DNA of 64,000 nt. It comes from Candidatus Binatia bacterium (GTDB taxonomy: Bacteria; Desulfobacterota; Binatia; HRBIN30; BPIQ01). The stretch lies in the NCBI GenBank assembly GCA_026004195.1, contig BPIQ01000003.1:1-64000 (forward strand), given 5' to 3'. Positions 26,533 to 36,240 of this stretch are shown one piece after another; position 1 is the first letter of the stretch; each line of letters begins with the position of its first letter. A program made the position numbers and the translations under genes. The notes under the pieces are model-generated. The model was not told the DNA's origin and ran no database searches. It saw only the letters and a list, made by a program, of their open reading frames with translations.

Positions 26533-26925
26533 GCCCGCCCCCCCCGGACGCGACGGAGCGCGTCCCTCCGGATGGGTGCGTGCGTCATGCGTGCGCCTCT
26601 GCACGGCGCTTCGAATCCACAATCGGAGGGTCACGCTCTGTCGTGGCCGTGTTCGTCGGAGGGACCCGCTCTGTCGGGTCCGTGTTCGTGGGTGACGCGT
26701 CGGCTCCCGCCCCCCTGGGACGCGACGGAGCGCGTCCGGCCGGATGGGTGCGTGCGTCATGCGCGCGCCCCTGCACGGCGCTTCGAATCCACAATCGGAG
26801 GGCCACGCTCTGTCGTGGCCGCGTTCGTCGGAGGGACCCGCTCTGTCGGGTCCCGTGTTCATCCGTGACGCGCCCGCCCCCCCCGGACGCGACGGAGCGC
26901 GTCCCTCCGGCCGGGTGCGTGGCCG
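26533..26925. repeat. Hairpin repeat array 5
   Basis: This array has two full type1-type2-type3 units and a terminal type-1 hairpin. The spacer, which includes GGTGCGTGCGTCATGCG and GGCGCTTCGAATCCACAATC, is unique to this array. One type-2 copy has GTCACG opposite CGTGGC, a substitution that keeps pairing as a G-U wobble. It fills the gap between the PaaK-like operon and the rmuC 3' end. Confidence 0.85.
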
Positions 26926-26935
26926 GTTTCGTCCG

Positions 26936-28240
26936 TCACGTTCCCGAAAACTCCGGGCGCGGTTCGACGACTTCTTCCGCGGACGGCCCGTCACCCGCGG
27001 ACGGATGGCGTTCGTCCGGGAGCTCGGCCACCTCTTCGAGGCGTCGCTCGACCGCTTCGCCGCGCTTGATCGTGTCCTCGAGTCGGCGGCTCGCGCGGTG
27101 GAGATCGTCTCGCGTTTTCGCGAGAAGCTTCCCGAACCTCCGGAACTCGGTTCGGAACGACGCGAGCACCTTCCACACTTCGCTCGCGCGCCTTTCGATG
27201 ACGAGCGTCTGGAATCCCAGACGCAGCGCACTGAGCAAAGCCGCGAGGGTCGTCGGCCCGGCCACGACCACCCGGCAGTCGCGCTGGAGCTCTTCGACGA
27301 GGCCGGGTTGCCGGACGACCTCCGCGAAAAGTCCTTCGGTCGCGAGAAAGAGAACGGCGAAGTCGGTCGTGTCGGGGGGATCCAGGTACTTGTCGCGAAT
27401 GTCTCTCGCAGCGGAGCGAACCGCACGAGCCAGGGCTTCCGCCGCTCTCGCGACGGCTTCCCGGTCTCCGCGTTCCGAAGCTTCCTGGAGCCGGAGATAG
27501 TCTTCCTGGGGAAACTTGGAATCGACTGGAAGCCAGACGGGACCGTCGCCGCTCCGCCCTGGAAGCCGGATGGCGTACTCCACCCGCTCCGACGCGCCAC
27601 GCTTGGTCGCCACGTTTTCCTCGTACTGCCCCGGCGCGAGGATTTCTCCGAGAAGCGCCCCGAGCTGAACTTCCGCCCAGGTTCCGCGCACCTTGACGTT
27701 CGAGAGAACGCGCTTGAGATCCCCCACTCCCTGTGCCAGAGCCCGCATTTCCCCGAGGCCGCTCTGAACGGCTTCGAGATGCTGTCCGACGAGCTGGAAA
27801 GACTCCGTGAGCCTTTGCTCGAGCGTCGTCTGGAGTCTCTCGTCGACCACGCCACGGATCTGCTCGAGTTTTCTCTCGTTACCCTCCTGAAGCTCCCTGA
27901 CCCTAGCGTCGAGTGTCGTGCGGATGCTCTCCAGGGCACTCAGGTTCGAGCGCGAAAGCTCCGCGATCTGTCGCTGCATCGAATCGAGTTGGGTTCTCTG
28001 CAGCTCGGCGATCCGGTCGAGTGTCTCCGCGAGAGTTCGGTTGGCTTCGCGAAGTCGCTCCGCGAGCTCCTCGCGCGACTCCCGTGCGGCTCTGGCGGCC
28101 TCCTCTCGCCACGCCCGGAGTTCTTCGCGCACTTCCACGGCGGAAGCCTCCGTCCTCGCGCGTCGGAAGAAAAAAACCAGAAGCGCCCCGGCGGCCACAC
28201 CCGCCGCACCGGCGAGAACGAATCCAACGACTTCCGGCAT
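26936..28240 (-). CDS. rmuC: DNA recombination protein RmuC
   Basis: This protein has about 434 residues. An N-terminal membrane helix (VVGFVLAGAAGVAAGALLVFFF) is followed by a long coiled coil (residues 40-150). The RmuC nuclease-like domain has VRGTWAEVQLGALLGEIL, WLPVDSKFPQEDY, TTDFAVLFLATEGLF, and VVVAGPTTLAALLSALRLGF. RmuC limits inversions at short repeats in E. coli, which is of interest next to the repeat array. The MPEVVGF start fits the helix best; an ATG 21 bp upstream is possible. Confidence 0.9.
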   Translation of the reverse strand: MPEVVGFVLAGAAGVAAGALLVFFFRRARTEASAVEVREELRAWREEAARAARESREELAERLREANRTLAETLDRIAELQRTQLDSMQRQIAELSRSNLSALESIRTTLDARVRELQEGNERKLEQIRGVVDERLQTTLEQRLTESFQLVGQHLEAVQSGLGEMRALAQGVGDLKRVLSNVKVRGTWAEVQLGALLGEILAPGQYEENVATKRGASERVEYAIRLPGRSGDGPVWLPVDSKFPQEDYLRLQEASERGDREAVARAAEALARAVRSAARDIRDKYLDPPDTTDFAVLFLATEGLFAEVVRQPGLVEELQRDCRVVVAGPTTLAALLSALRLGFQTLVIERRASEVWKVLASFRTEFRRFGKLLAKTRDDLHRASRRLEDTIKRGEAVERRLEEVAELPDERHPSAGDGPSAEEVVEPRPEFSGT

Positions 28241-28494
28241 CCCAGGGGCCCTCCTCGGCACGAAATCGGCCGGTCCATCCGGCCTCCGCTTTTATAGCGG
28301 CGGTCGCCGCCGCCTGCCAGGGGGACCGCGGAGCCGAGTTTGGCCGTCGGTATCTTCGTGGGGAGGCATCCTGGGTGCCGTCATGCGCACTGCGACGCCC
28401 GGTTCGCTTCGGGGCCCGACACTCCACCCGTACGAAAAACGGGCGGCGCCGACTCCCTTGCACGGTTCTCGGGGCCTTGTTAGCGTCCCGTGCC

Positions 28495-29754
28495 GTGCGA
28501 GACGTCCGCGGCGGCACGCTCGAGGGCATCCGGGTCCTGGATCTGACGGGAGAGGCAGGCTTTTTCGCCGGGAAGCTCCTCGGCGACCTCGGCGCGGACG
28601 TCGTCAAGGTGGAGCCCCCCGGCGGAGACCCCGCGCGCCGCAGACCTCCCTTCGTCGGCGAGAAGGCCGACCCGGAAGCGTCGATCCTCTGGCTTTCCAT
28701 GAACACGAGCAAGCGGGGCATCACGCTCGATCTCGACCGGCCGCGGGGGAGGGAGATCTTCCTCCGTCTCGCCGAGCGGGCCGACGTCGTGATCGAGTCG
28801 GCGCCCTCGGCTTCTTCGCCTACGCTGCTTTCGGCCCGCGGTCTCGGCTACGAGGTCCTGCGCGAGAAAAACCCACGCCTCGTTCTCTGCTCCATCACGC
28901 CCTTCGGGCTCGACGGGCCCTACCGAGACTACCGCGGTTCGGACCTCACGGCGGTCGCCACCGGCGGTAACCTCTACCCCACGGGCAACCCGGATCGCCC
29001 GCCCGTACGTTGCGCGCTTCCCGTCTCCTACTACCACGGGGGGATCGAAGCCGCGCTCGGCGTCGTCTTCGCGCTCTGGGGCCGCGAAGAGACCGGCCAA
29101 GGGCAACACCTGGATGTCTCGCTGCAGGAAGTCATGCTCATGCCCAACATGACGATGCCCGCCCAGTTTCCCTTGACAGGCCACAAGGGGGCCCGGACGG
29201 GAGGCTCTTTCCGCGGGGGCAAGGCCATCTTTCGCGAGCTCTGGCCCTGCAAGGACGGCTACGTTTCCTTCGCCCTCCGGGGCGGACCGGCCCGCATCCC
29301 GGGCATCCTCGCCCTGATCCGGTACATGGACGAGAACGGGATGGCACCGGACTTTTTGAAAGAGCGGGACTGGAGCCGTTACAACCACAACACGATCTCG
29401 CAAGAAGAAGTGGACCGGATCGAGGAAGCCATCGGGGCCTTCTTTCGCACGAAGACCATGCAGGAGCTTTTCGAAGCGGCGTGCGAGCGCCACCTCATGC
29501 TGGCTCCGGCCAACACCGCCAGGGAAGTCCTCGCCTCGCGCCAGCTCGCCGCGCGGGAGTTCTTCGTCGAGGTCGAGTACCCCGAGCTGGGTGTTCGGCT
29601 TCCGTACCCCGGGGCGTTCGCGCGGTCGAGCATCGGCGGGATCGGCATCCGCCGCCGGGCACCCCGGCTCGGGGAGCACAACGAGGAGGTCTACGCCGAG
29701 ATCGGGCTCGACGGGGCGGCGCTCGCCGAGCTCCGAAAAGAAGGAGTCGTCTGA
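28495..29754 (+). CDS. Class III CoA-transferase (CaiB/BaiF), copy 1
   Basis: This formyl-CoA-transferase-type enzyme has about 419 residues: LEGIRVLDLTGEAGFFAGKLLGDLGADVVKVEPPGGD, then NTSKRGITLDLDRPRGREIF and the usual GPYRDYRGSDLT and Q.LDVSLQEV motifs. The expected catalytic aspartate is in HLDVSLQEV. The start is a GTG (VRDVRGG); there is no strong ribosome site, so a TTG 18 bases upstream is possible. It moves CoA between carboxylic acids by a ping-pong mechanism. The next CoA-transferase starts 1 bp after its stop, so the two probably form a heterodimer or paired activity. Confidence 0.87.
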   Translation: MRDVRGGTLEGIRVLDLTGEAGFFAGKLLGDLGADVVKVEPPGGDPARRRPPFVGEKADPEASILWLSMNTSKRGITLDLDRPRGREIFLRLAERADVVIESAPSASSPTLLSARGLGYEVLREKNPRLVLCSITPFGLDGPYRDYRGSDLTAVATGGNLYPTGNPDRPPVRCALPVSYYHGGIEAALGVVFALWGREETGQGQHLDVSLQEVMLMPNMTMPAQFPLTGHKGARTGGSFRGGKAIFRELWPCKDGYVSFALRGGPARIPGILALIRYMDENGMAPDFLKERDWSRYNHNTISQEEVDRIEEAIGAFFRTKTMQELFEAACERHLMLAPANTAREVLASRQLAAREFFVEVEYPELGVRLPYPGAFARSSIGGIGIRRRAPRLGEHNEEVYAEIGLDGAALAELRKEGVV

Positions 29755-29755
29755 A

Positions 29756-30982
29756 ATGGCCGGCGCGCTCTTCAGGGGCGTCAAGATCCTGGAATTCGGC
29801 GGCGGCGCCGCGGGCCCTTTCGGCACTCGCTACTTCGCGGACCACGGAGCCACGGTCGTGCGCGTCGAGTCGCGCGAGCGGCCGGACTTCATCCGCATCC
29901 TCCGGATGACTCCCGACACGCCCGGCGGTCTCGACGCGAGTCTCATGTTCGCCGTCGTCAACTGCAACAAGTACGGCATCGCGCTCAACCTGAACCACCC
30001 GAAGGGACGGGAGGTGGCGCTCCGGCTCGTGGAGTGGGCCGACGTCGTGGCCGAGAACTTCTCGCCGAAAGCCATGGCGAAATGGGGGCTCGACTACGAG
30101 AGCCTGCGCAAGAGAAAACCCGACCTCGTGATGATCAGCACCTGCCTCAACGGCCAGACCGGACCCGACCGCTTCTACCCGGGCTTCGGGGGACAGGGCT
30201 CGGCCATCGCGGGCTTCAACCACCTGACGGGCTGGCCCGACCGCGAGCCTCTCGGACCTTTCGGCACGATCACGGACTCGCTCTCCCCGCGCTACGTGGC
30301 GCTTCTCGTGGCGGCCGCCCTTTTCCACCGTCGGCGGACGGGCGAGGGACAGTACATCGACCTCTCGCAGGTGGAGGGCGGCGTCGTGTGCCTCACCGAG
30401 ATGATCCTCACCTACGCGGCGACGGGAGAAGTGCTCGGGCGCATGGGCAACCGCTCCCGTCACGCTGCGCCCCACGGGGTCTTCCGCTGCGCGCCGGAAG
30501 GAGAGGACGACGACCGGTGGGTGGCGATCGCCGTCCACGACGACGAAGACTGGCGGCGTTTCCGGCAGGCGATCGGGGATCCCGACTGGGCCCGAGAGCC
30601 GCGTTTTGCGACGACCGAGGGGAGGCTCGAGCACGTGGACGAACTCGAGCGCGCGGTGGAAAGCTGGACGCGTTCGCAGAAAGCCGAGGAGGTCGCGAAG
30701 CTTCTCCAGGCCGCGGGCGTCGACGCGGGCATCGTCGAGAACTTCGGCGACCTCTGGCACGACGCGCAACTCGCCTACCGAAGGCACTTCCGCGAACTCG
30801 AGCATCCTGTGATCGGCCGCTATTTCGGGGAAGCGAACGCTATCCGGTTCTCGCGCACGCCCGAGGAGTTTCGCATGGCCGCACCGTGTCTCGGCCAGCA
30901 CACGGAACTCGTCCTGCGCGAATTTCTCGGGATGAGCGAAGAAGAATATCGCGCCCTCGAGGCCGAGGGAGTCTTCCGCTGA
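29756..30982 (+). CDS. Class III CoA-transferase (CaiB/BaiF), copy 2
   Basis: This is a 408-residue paralogue of the preceding gene: GVKILEFGGGAAGPFGTRYFADHGATVVRVES, NKYGIALNLNHPKGREVA, GPDRFYPGFGGQGSA, YIDLSQVEGGV. The catalytic aspartate is in the YIDLSQVE segment. The distance to the upstream gene is one base. Such tandem pairs (for example BbsEF-type) act as two-subunit succinyl-CoA:acid CoA-transferases, but the substrate is unknown. Confidence 0.88.
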   Translation: MAGALFRGVKILEFGGGAAGPFGTRYFADHGATVVRVESRERPDFIRILRMTPDTPGGLDASLMFAVVNCNKYGIALNLNHPKGREVALRLVEWADVVAENFSPKAMAKWGLDYESLRKRKPDLVMISTCLNGQTGPDRFYPGFGGQGSAIAGFNHLTGWPDREPLGPFGTITDSLSPRYVALLVAAALFHRRRTGEGQYIDLSQVEGGVVCLTEMILTYAATGEVLGRMGNRSRHAAPHGVFRCAPEGEDDDRWVAIAVHDDEDWRRFRQAIGDPDWAREPRFATTEGRLEHVDELERAVESWTRSQKAEEVAKLLQAAGVDAGIVENFGDLWHDAQLAYRRHFRELEHPVIGRYFGEANAIRFSRTPEEFRMAAPCLGQHTELVLREFLGMSEEEYRALEAEGVFR

Positions 30983-30986
30983 GCGC

Positions 30987-31622
30987 ATGGCCGGCCTCGA
31001 GCTCGACACGCGCCGCTGTGCGCTCTGCATCGTCGAGATGCAGAACGACATCGTGCACGAGTCGAACATCGGCAAGGGAGGGATCGGCGGCGTCCTGGCC
31101 GAGCAGGTACGCAAGCGCGGCGTCGTCCCGAAGCTCCGCGCCGTCCTCGCGGCCGCCCGGGGCCGGGGCGTCCCCGTCTTCTACGTCAACTTCGCTCTCA
31201 AACCCGGACTTCCACGACCGAACACGCTCCTCCACCGCCGCTCGCAGAGACGGCCCACGCTGATCGAAGGCACCTGGGGCGCGGAAGTCCTCCCCGAGCT
31301 CGCTCCCGCGCCGGAGGACTTCGTGCTCGAGCGCACCGTCGGCATCGACGGCTCGTACGGAACGCAGCTCTATCCGCTGCTCCGGATGCTCGACCGCAGG
31401 ACCATGCTCGTCGCCGGGGTCTCGACGAATCTCGCGGTCGAGGGACTCGTCCGGGCTTCGGTGAATCGCGGCTTCGACGTCGTGGTGATCGAGGACTGCT
31501 GCGCGAGCTACCCGGAAGAGTGGCACCGGTTCTCGGTCGAAAACATCCTCCCCCTCATCTCGACCGTGACCTCCTCGGGGGAAGTCGTGCGCGCCCTCTG
31601 GGAGTCGCCGCCCTCGGGCTGA
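30987..31622 (+). CDS. Isochorismatase-like hydrolase lacking the catalytic cysteine
   Basis: This 211-residue cysteine-hydrolase-fold protein has the N-terminal CIVEMQNDIVHE (Glu for the usual Asp), a GTWGAEVLPELAP loop, and the active-site region LVAGVSTNLAVEGLVRAS. The canonical GVATDYCV motif has Cys; here the position is Ala (TNLAVE). The lysine and cis-peptide region are otherwise normal. It may be a binding or non-hydrolytic member, or a divergent enzyme. It is 4 bp after the CoA-transferase and clearly in the same operon. Confidence 0.78.
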   Translation: MAGLELDTRRCALCIVEMQNDIVHESNIGKGGIGGVLAEQVRKRGVVPKLRAVLAAARGRGVPVFYVNFALKPGLPRPNTLLHRRSQRRPTLIEGTWGAEVLPELAPAPEDFVLERTVGIDGSYGTQLYPLLRMLDRRTMLVAGVSTNLAVEGLVRASVNRGFDVVVIEDCCASYPEEWHRFSVENILPLISTVTSSGEVVRALWESPPSG

Positions 31623-31740
31623 GGGCCGGAACGCGGGAACCCGCACCGGAGACGGCACGGAACGGGAAAGGTTCCTCGGGTCGTTCTGCCGGGTCGTTCT
31701 GCCGGCTCTTTCTCCCGGGTCCTTCCCTCGGATCTCCGTC

Positions 31741-32307
31741 TCAGGTCTTTTTCTTTCGCAAAGCCTGGAGAACTTCGAGCTGCTCCCTGTAGCGACTCCG
31801 GATTCGGATGAACTCCGAGTGCGAGAGAAGCAGCGCCCGGGCGACGGCGCGGATTTCCTCGTCCTCGACGATCGTCACGGGGCTCTCGGCCGTCGCGATC
31901 GCGTAGAGGCAGTCGACGAGCCGCTCCTTGTCCTGCTGCGTCCCGAGGCGATTCATGGCCTCGGTGAGCCGCGCGTACTCGATGCCACCCACGGCCTCGG
32001 CGTGTCGGGTCACGATGTCGGCCACGGCTTCCGCTTCCTCCGGGGCGAGGCCCACTTTCTCGACGACGAGCCGGCGCAGGGCTTCGCGCTCGGCCGGCGA
32101 GATGTTCTCGTCCGCGTGCGCCACGCGAACGAGAAGACCCGCGAAGGCCGCCACGAACTCCGCCCGCTCGGGTGGAAGGTTCCCGAGCCGCTGCCGAATT
32201 TCCTCGGCGAGCGGATTGCGCGGCTCCCGGGACTTGCGGGGCCTGAGACCGAGTAGCTCGAGAAGCGACACTACGCCGATGTTTCCGCACGCCGGGCGGC
32301 GTTGCAA
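31741..32307 (-). CDS. TerB-family tellurite-resistance/co-chaperone-like protein
   Basis: This protein of up to 188 residues has a TerB-like helical fold: EFVAAFAGLLVRVAHADENISPAEREALRRLVVEK, then LLYAIATAESPVTIVEDEEIRAVARAL (landmarks VAHADENISPAE and EDEEIRAV). The HADE...E motif is typical of the predicted metal-binding TerB fold. The ATG frame adds 13 residues before a GTG (VSLLELLG), which may be the true start. TerB proteins occur with TerC membrane proteins in stress modules, and a TerC gene lies 2 kb away. Confidence 0.75.
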   Translation of the reverse strand: MQRRPACGNIGVVSLLELLGLRPRKSREPRNPLAEEIRQRLGNLPPERAEFVAAFAGLLVRVAHADENISPAEREALRRLVVEKVGLAPEEAEAVADIVTRHAEAVGGIEYARLTEAMNRLGTQQDKERLVDCLYAIATAESPVTIVEDEEIRAVARALLLSHSEFIRIRSRYREQLEVLQALRKKKT

Positions 32308-32325
32308 CTCGGGAGCTCGAAGAGC

Positions 32326-33484
32326 TCAGGAAGCACAGCCCTCCGCCAACGCCAGGAGAGCCGCCACGACCTCGTGGGCGCTCACGCGAAGATCGGCGTC
32401 GCGGTCGGATTCCGGACAGAGGGAAAGCAAGGTCGTGTCGAAGAGAAAACTCGTGACGAGCTCGAACTCCTCGGTGTCGACGGCGCCGTCTCCGTCACAG
32501 TCCCCGGGACAAAGCGAAGGGGCCACGGCGACGCAGTAGGGTCTCCTTCCGGGGGTGGAAATGCCGCCCGCGATGTTCCCGGTCGGGACGTCCACGACCC
32601 GGACTCGAGCGGCCTCGGGGTCGGTGACGTAGGCCCTTCGGCCGGCGGGCCCCAGCGCCACGCACACCGGTGCCGTGAAGCCCGTAATTTCCGCCACGAC
32701 CTCGTGGGCCCTCGAGTCCACCCGGAAGAGCTTACCGCCGCTCGGCGTCGGCAGGAACACTTCGCTCCCGTCTCGCAGGAAGGCGAGGCTCACGGCGTCT
32801 TCGCCGACACCGGGCAGCGAGCCCACGACCTCGCGCTGCCCGAGATCGACGACGCACGTACCCCCCTGGCAGCCGCTCACGTAAGCGAACTTCCCGTCGG
32901 GCCGCACACCCACGGCCAACGCTCCGCCCAGTGGGAGGAAAGCCTCCACGTCGGCGGTCCCCGTGTCGAGAAAGCAGAGCCCGACGGTGCCATCTTCCGG
33001 CGCGCAGCCGGCGACGAGCACGGTCTTCGTGTCCGGCGTGACGGCAACCCCGAAAGGCTCGCCGCCTACCGGGACCGTCCTTCGCACCTCGTGCCTCCGG
33101 GTGTCCACCAGGACGACACTACCGGAAGACGGGAGGGTCACGTAGGCTGCTCCGAGGTTCGGAGCCACGGCCACGGTACCACCCGGGCCCCCGAGGGCCA
33201 CGGAGGTCACGACCGACCGCTCCGCCGTGTCGAAAACGACCGCCGTCCCGTCGTCCGTCGGCGAGGACGTAACCGAACTCGCCGTTCGGTGCGAAGGCGA
33301 GGTGCCGGGGACTCCTTCCCGCGGCGAAAGCGCCGACGAGCACGTTCGGGTCGCTGGCGGTGTCGATCACGACGACCTGGCCGGACTGTTCCCACGTGAC
33401 GAAGAGGAAAGGCTGCGCTCCCGCAGCGGAGGCGACGGCGAGAAAGGCCGCGAGGAAAAGTCCTTTTCGCGACGCTGCTGCCAT
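32326..33484 (-). CDS. Secreted YVTN-like beta-propeller protein with C-terminal dockerin-like repeats, one frameshift
   Basis: The protein has about 385 residues when restored. A signal peptide (MAAASRKGLFLAAFLAVASAAGAQ) is followed by repeated blades of the VVVIDTASD.NVLVGAF..G.SP..LAFAPNGEFGYV type. The end has a dockerin-like EF-hand pair: CPGDCDGDGAVDTEEFELV and SDRDADLRVSAHEVV. Near 33260 the frame changes between EFGYVLADG and DGTAVVFDTAERSV. One extra base explains it. The dockerin-like end suggests calcium-dependent docking or cell-surface attachment. Confidence 0.72.
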
Positions 33485-33496
33485 CGCCCGGATTGC

Positions 33497-34300
33497 TCAG
33501 CGGGCCTTCCAGTTCGGGGGACGCTTTTCCACGAACGCCCGGGGCCCTTCGTCGTGGTCCTCGGTCTGTTCGACCACTTCGAGGTAACCCGCCGCGATCT
33601 CCTCGGCTTGCGGAATCGGAAGGCCGAGCCCCTGCACGATGGCCATCTTGGTACCCCAGACGGCGAGCGGCGCGTTGCTCAGGATCATCTGGGCCAGTTC
33701 GTAGGCTCGCTCCATGAGCTTTTCGTGGGGGACGACTTCGGTGACGAGACCCACCTCGTAAGCGCGCTGCGCACTCATCCGCTCCCGGCTCCCGAGAAGG
33801 GCCATCCGCATGGCCACGGCCACGGGAACCCGGCGCGCCATGTTCACCATCTCGTGCGAGGAGACGTAGCCGATCGAGACGTGCGGGTCGACGAAGTAAG
33901 CTTTCTCCGAAGCGATCGGGATGTCGGCCTCCGTCACGAGGTCGAGAGAGACACCGGCGGCCACGCCGTTGACGGCGGCGATGACGGGCTTGTGGACACG
34001 CTGGCGGCGGGGTGTCGGCAGGTTCACGATCCCCTCGATCATGGCGAGCTCCGTCCAGCGGTCGGGTTTCCGGAAGCCCCCCGTCGCGAGCGACTCCACG
34101 TCCGCCCCGCTCGAGAACGCGCGGCCCGCGCCGGTCACGATGGCGACCCAGATGTCGGGGTTGGAACGGACCTCGAGCCAGCACGAACGCAGCTCCTCGC
34201 GCATCTGCATGTTCATGGCGTTGAGCCGCTCCGGCCGGTTGAGCGTGATCGTGGCGATGCGGTCACGAACTTCGAACTTGACGGTTTCGAACTCGGGCAT
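33497..34300 (-). CDS. Enoyl-CoA hydratase/isomerase family protein
   Basis: This 267-residue crotonase has LNRPERLNAMNMQM, the oxyanion-hole motif GRAFSSGADVESL, AAVNGVAAGVSLDLVTEADIPIAS, and the tail EGPRAFVEKRPPNWKAR. The start chosen is MPEFETVKFE; the longer frame adds only basic residues. Acidic residues at both catalytic positions are not obvious, so hydratase versus other crotonase chemistry is open. It is monocistronic between the propeller and TerC genes. Confidence 0.88.
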   Translation of the reverse strand: MPEFETVKFEVRDRIATITLNRPERLNAMNMQMREELRSCWLEVRSNPDIWVAIVTGAGRAFSSGADVESLATGGFRKPDRWTELAMIEGIVNLPTPRRQRVHKPVIAAVNGVAAGVSLDLVTEADIPIASEKAYFVDPHVSIGYVSSHEMVNMARRVPVAVAMRMALLGSRERMSAQRAYEVGLVTEVVPHEKLMERAYELAQMILSNAPLAVWGTKMAIVQGLGLPIPQAEEIAAGYLEVVEQTEDHDEGPRAFVEKRPPNWKAR

Positions 34301-34417
34301 TTCCACCCTCCGCCTGCGAGCTAACACACCCGCCGCGGCGACCGCAACTCCCGGCTCTTTCCCCCGGAAGAGGGCCGTGCTCCGAGGTCGCCGGAAGCGT
34401 TCGAGCCCTGCTCCCCC

Positions 34418-35171
34418 TCAAGCCGAGGCTCGCTCCCCGGTGTAGGGTTCGTGGAGGCCGACCGGCGAATGCAGCTTGCGCAGCCGAAGGTTGAGCGCCT
34501 CCACGAAAACGGAAAAGCCCATGGCGAAGTAGACGTACCCCTTCGGGATGTGCTGGTGGAGACTCTCGACCACGAGCGTGAAGCCGATGAGAAGAAGGAA
34601 CGACGAGCGCGAGCATCTTCACCGTCGGATGGCGGTTCACGAACTCTCCCACGGCATCCGCCAGCGCGATCATCGCGAGAGCCGCGACCACGACCGCAGC
34701 CACCATGATCCCGATCTCGTCGACCATGCCGACCGCCGTGATCACGGAATCCAGCGAAAAGACCACGTCGAGAAGCACGACCTGGAGCATCACCCCGGCG
34801 AACGAAGCCCGGACACGCGCCGAGGCGTGTCCCGGCACGCCTTCGAGCTTCTGGTGGATCTCGATCGTCGCCTTGCCGAGGAGAAAAAGCCCGCCCAGAA
34901 AAAGCACGACGTCGCGGCCGGAGACTTCGAAACCGAGAATCGAAAAGAGCGGTTCGGTCAGGCCCACGATCCAGGAAAGGCAGAACAAGAGCAGGATCCG
35001 CGAAAACACCGCCAGCGTAAGGCCTGCCCTCCTGGCAAGTCGTTGACGGTTTCGGGGCAGCTTGCCGGCCAGGATCGAAATGAAGATCACGTTGTCGACG
35101 CCGAGCACGAGCTCGAGCGCGACCAGCGTGACGAAGGCTACCCAGGCTCGAGGTTCCACGACCCAGTCCAT
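34418..35171 (-). CDS. TerC/Alx-family integral membrane protein, one frameshift
   Basis: This protein has about seven transmembrane helices and about 250 residues when restored. Landmarks are VTLVALELVLGVDNVIFISILAGKLP (landmark LELVLGVDNVIF), VLLDVVFSLDSVITAVGM with the conserved acidic residues, and the end GYVYFAMGFSVFVEALNLRL. Near 34603 the frame slips: HPTVKMLAL in one frame and SFLLLIGFTLVVESLHQH in the next. One extra base in the gene direction explains it. TerC proteins export Mn2+ or assist membrane protein maturation under stress. Confidence 0.82.
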
Positions 35172-35216
35172 CGAGCTTCCCTCCTAGCGAAAGACTCCTT
35201 CGCCGAGCAGCCCTGC

Positions 35217-36188
35217 CTAGGCGGGAACCGTTCCGCCGCCGAGCCAGAGCCAGCCCCAGTAAGCGCAAAAGCAAGCGAGGAGGAGGACGCCTTCGAAGCG
35301 CCCCACACGAAGACCCGTGCCGACGAAAACGGCAGCCAGGGAGGCGAGGAACACCATGGCCCCCAGGTCCGCCCACGAGATGCCCTGCGGTCGCAGGGGA
35401 CGGGCGAGTGCCGAGAGTCCCAGGACACCCAGGATGTTGAAGAGGTTGCTTCCGAGCACGTTGCCGAGCGCGAGATCGGAGCGTCCGCGGAACGAGGCCA
35501 CCGCAGTGGCCGCGAGCTCGGGTAGACTCGTCCCCACGGCGACGACCGTGAGACCCACTACGGCTTCGCTCACGCCGGCCCAGCGTGCCAGCGCCACCGA
35601 GCCCTGCACGAAAAGGTGCCCCCCCGAAAAGAGCAGGAAGAGCCCGAGAACCGAAAGAGCCGCGGCAGGAAGCACTCCCGAGCGCCGCGACGCGGCGAGA
35701 GGCGAGAACTCCTCCTGCACGCTCGGGGGCTCGCTCTTCGCTTCCCGGAGGGTGAAGGCCGTGTAGACCGCGAGCGCTCCGGCGAGCGCGGCGCCTTCCG
35801 CCCGCCCCACCGTACCGTCGGCGAGCAGAAAAACCAGGACGACCGACGCGAGGACGACCAGCGGCGCGTCCACGCGCACGATCTTCGCTTTGGCCACACA
35901 CGGGCGAAGGACGGCGGCCGAGCCCAGGATCAACGTGACGTTGGCGATGTTGGAGCCGACGACGTTGCCGACGGAGACGTCGCTCGCTCCTGCGAGCGCC
36001 GCCTCGATCGAAACCGCGAGTTCCGGAGAACTCGTCCCGAAGGCGACCACGGTGAGTCCGATCGCGAGCGGCGAAATCCCCGACCGCCGTGCCAGCGCCG
36101 AGGCGCCCCGGACGAGGGCTTCGCCTCCTGCATAGAGAAAACCCAGCCCCACCACGCTCGGGACGACGATACCGAGGACACCTTCCAT
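35217..36188 (-). CDS. Sodium/calcium exchanger family protein (CaxA/YrbG-like)
   Basis: This 323-residue protein has about ten helices with two alpha repeats: GLTVVAFGTSSPELAVSIEAALAG...GNVVGSNIANVTLILG and GLTVVAVGTSLPELAATAVAS...GNVLGSNLFNILGVLG. Both GTSxPEL and GNxxGSNxxN motifs are intact. It exchanges Ca2+ for Na+ or H+. It lies 52 bp downstream of a Ca2+-type P-ATPase gene on the same strand, forming a cation-homeostasis pair. Confidence 0.92.
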   Translation of the reverse strand: MEGVLGIVVPSVVGLGFLYAGGEALVRGASALARRSGISPLAIGLTVVAFGTSSPELAVSIEAALAGASDVSVGNVVGSNIANVTLILGSAAVLRPCVAKAKIVRVDAPLVVLASVVLVFLLADGTVGRAEGAALAGALAVYTAFTLREAKSEPPSVQEEFSPLAASRRSGVLPAAALSVLGLFLLFSGGHLFVQGSVALARWAGVSEAVVGLTVVAVGTSLPELAATAVASFRGRSDLALGNVLGSNLFNILGVLGLSALARPLRPQGISWADLGAMVFLASLAAVFVGTGLRVGRFEGVLLLACFCAYWGWLWLGGGTVPA

Positions 36189-36240
36189 CTCTTTCGCCCC
36201 CCTTCCCGTGCCGACGCTTGCGACCGCTCGCCCTCCCCGC

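Noticed and set aside
26580-26640. TTCGAATCC in array 5 as a tRNA T-loop
   Set aside because: There is no acceptor or anticodon stem around it, and the same string recurs as part of the array spacer.
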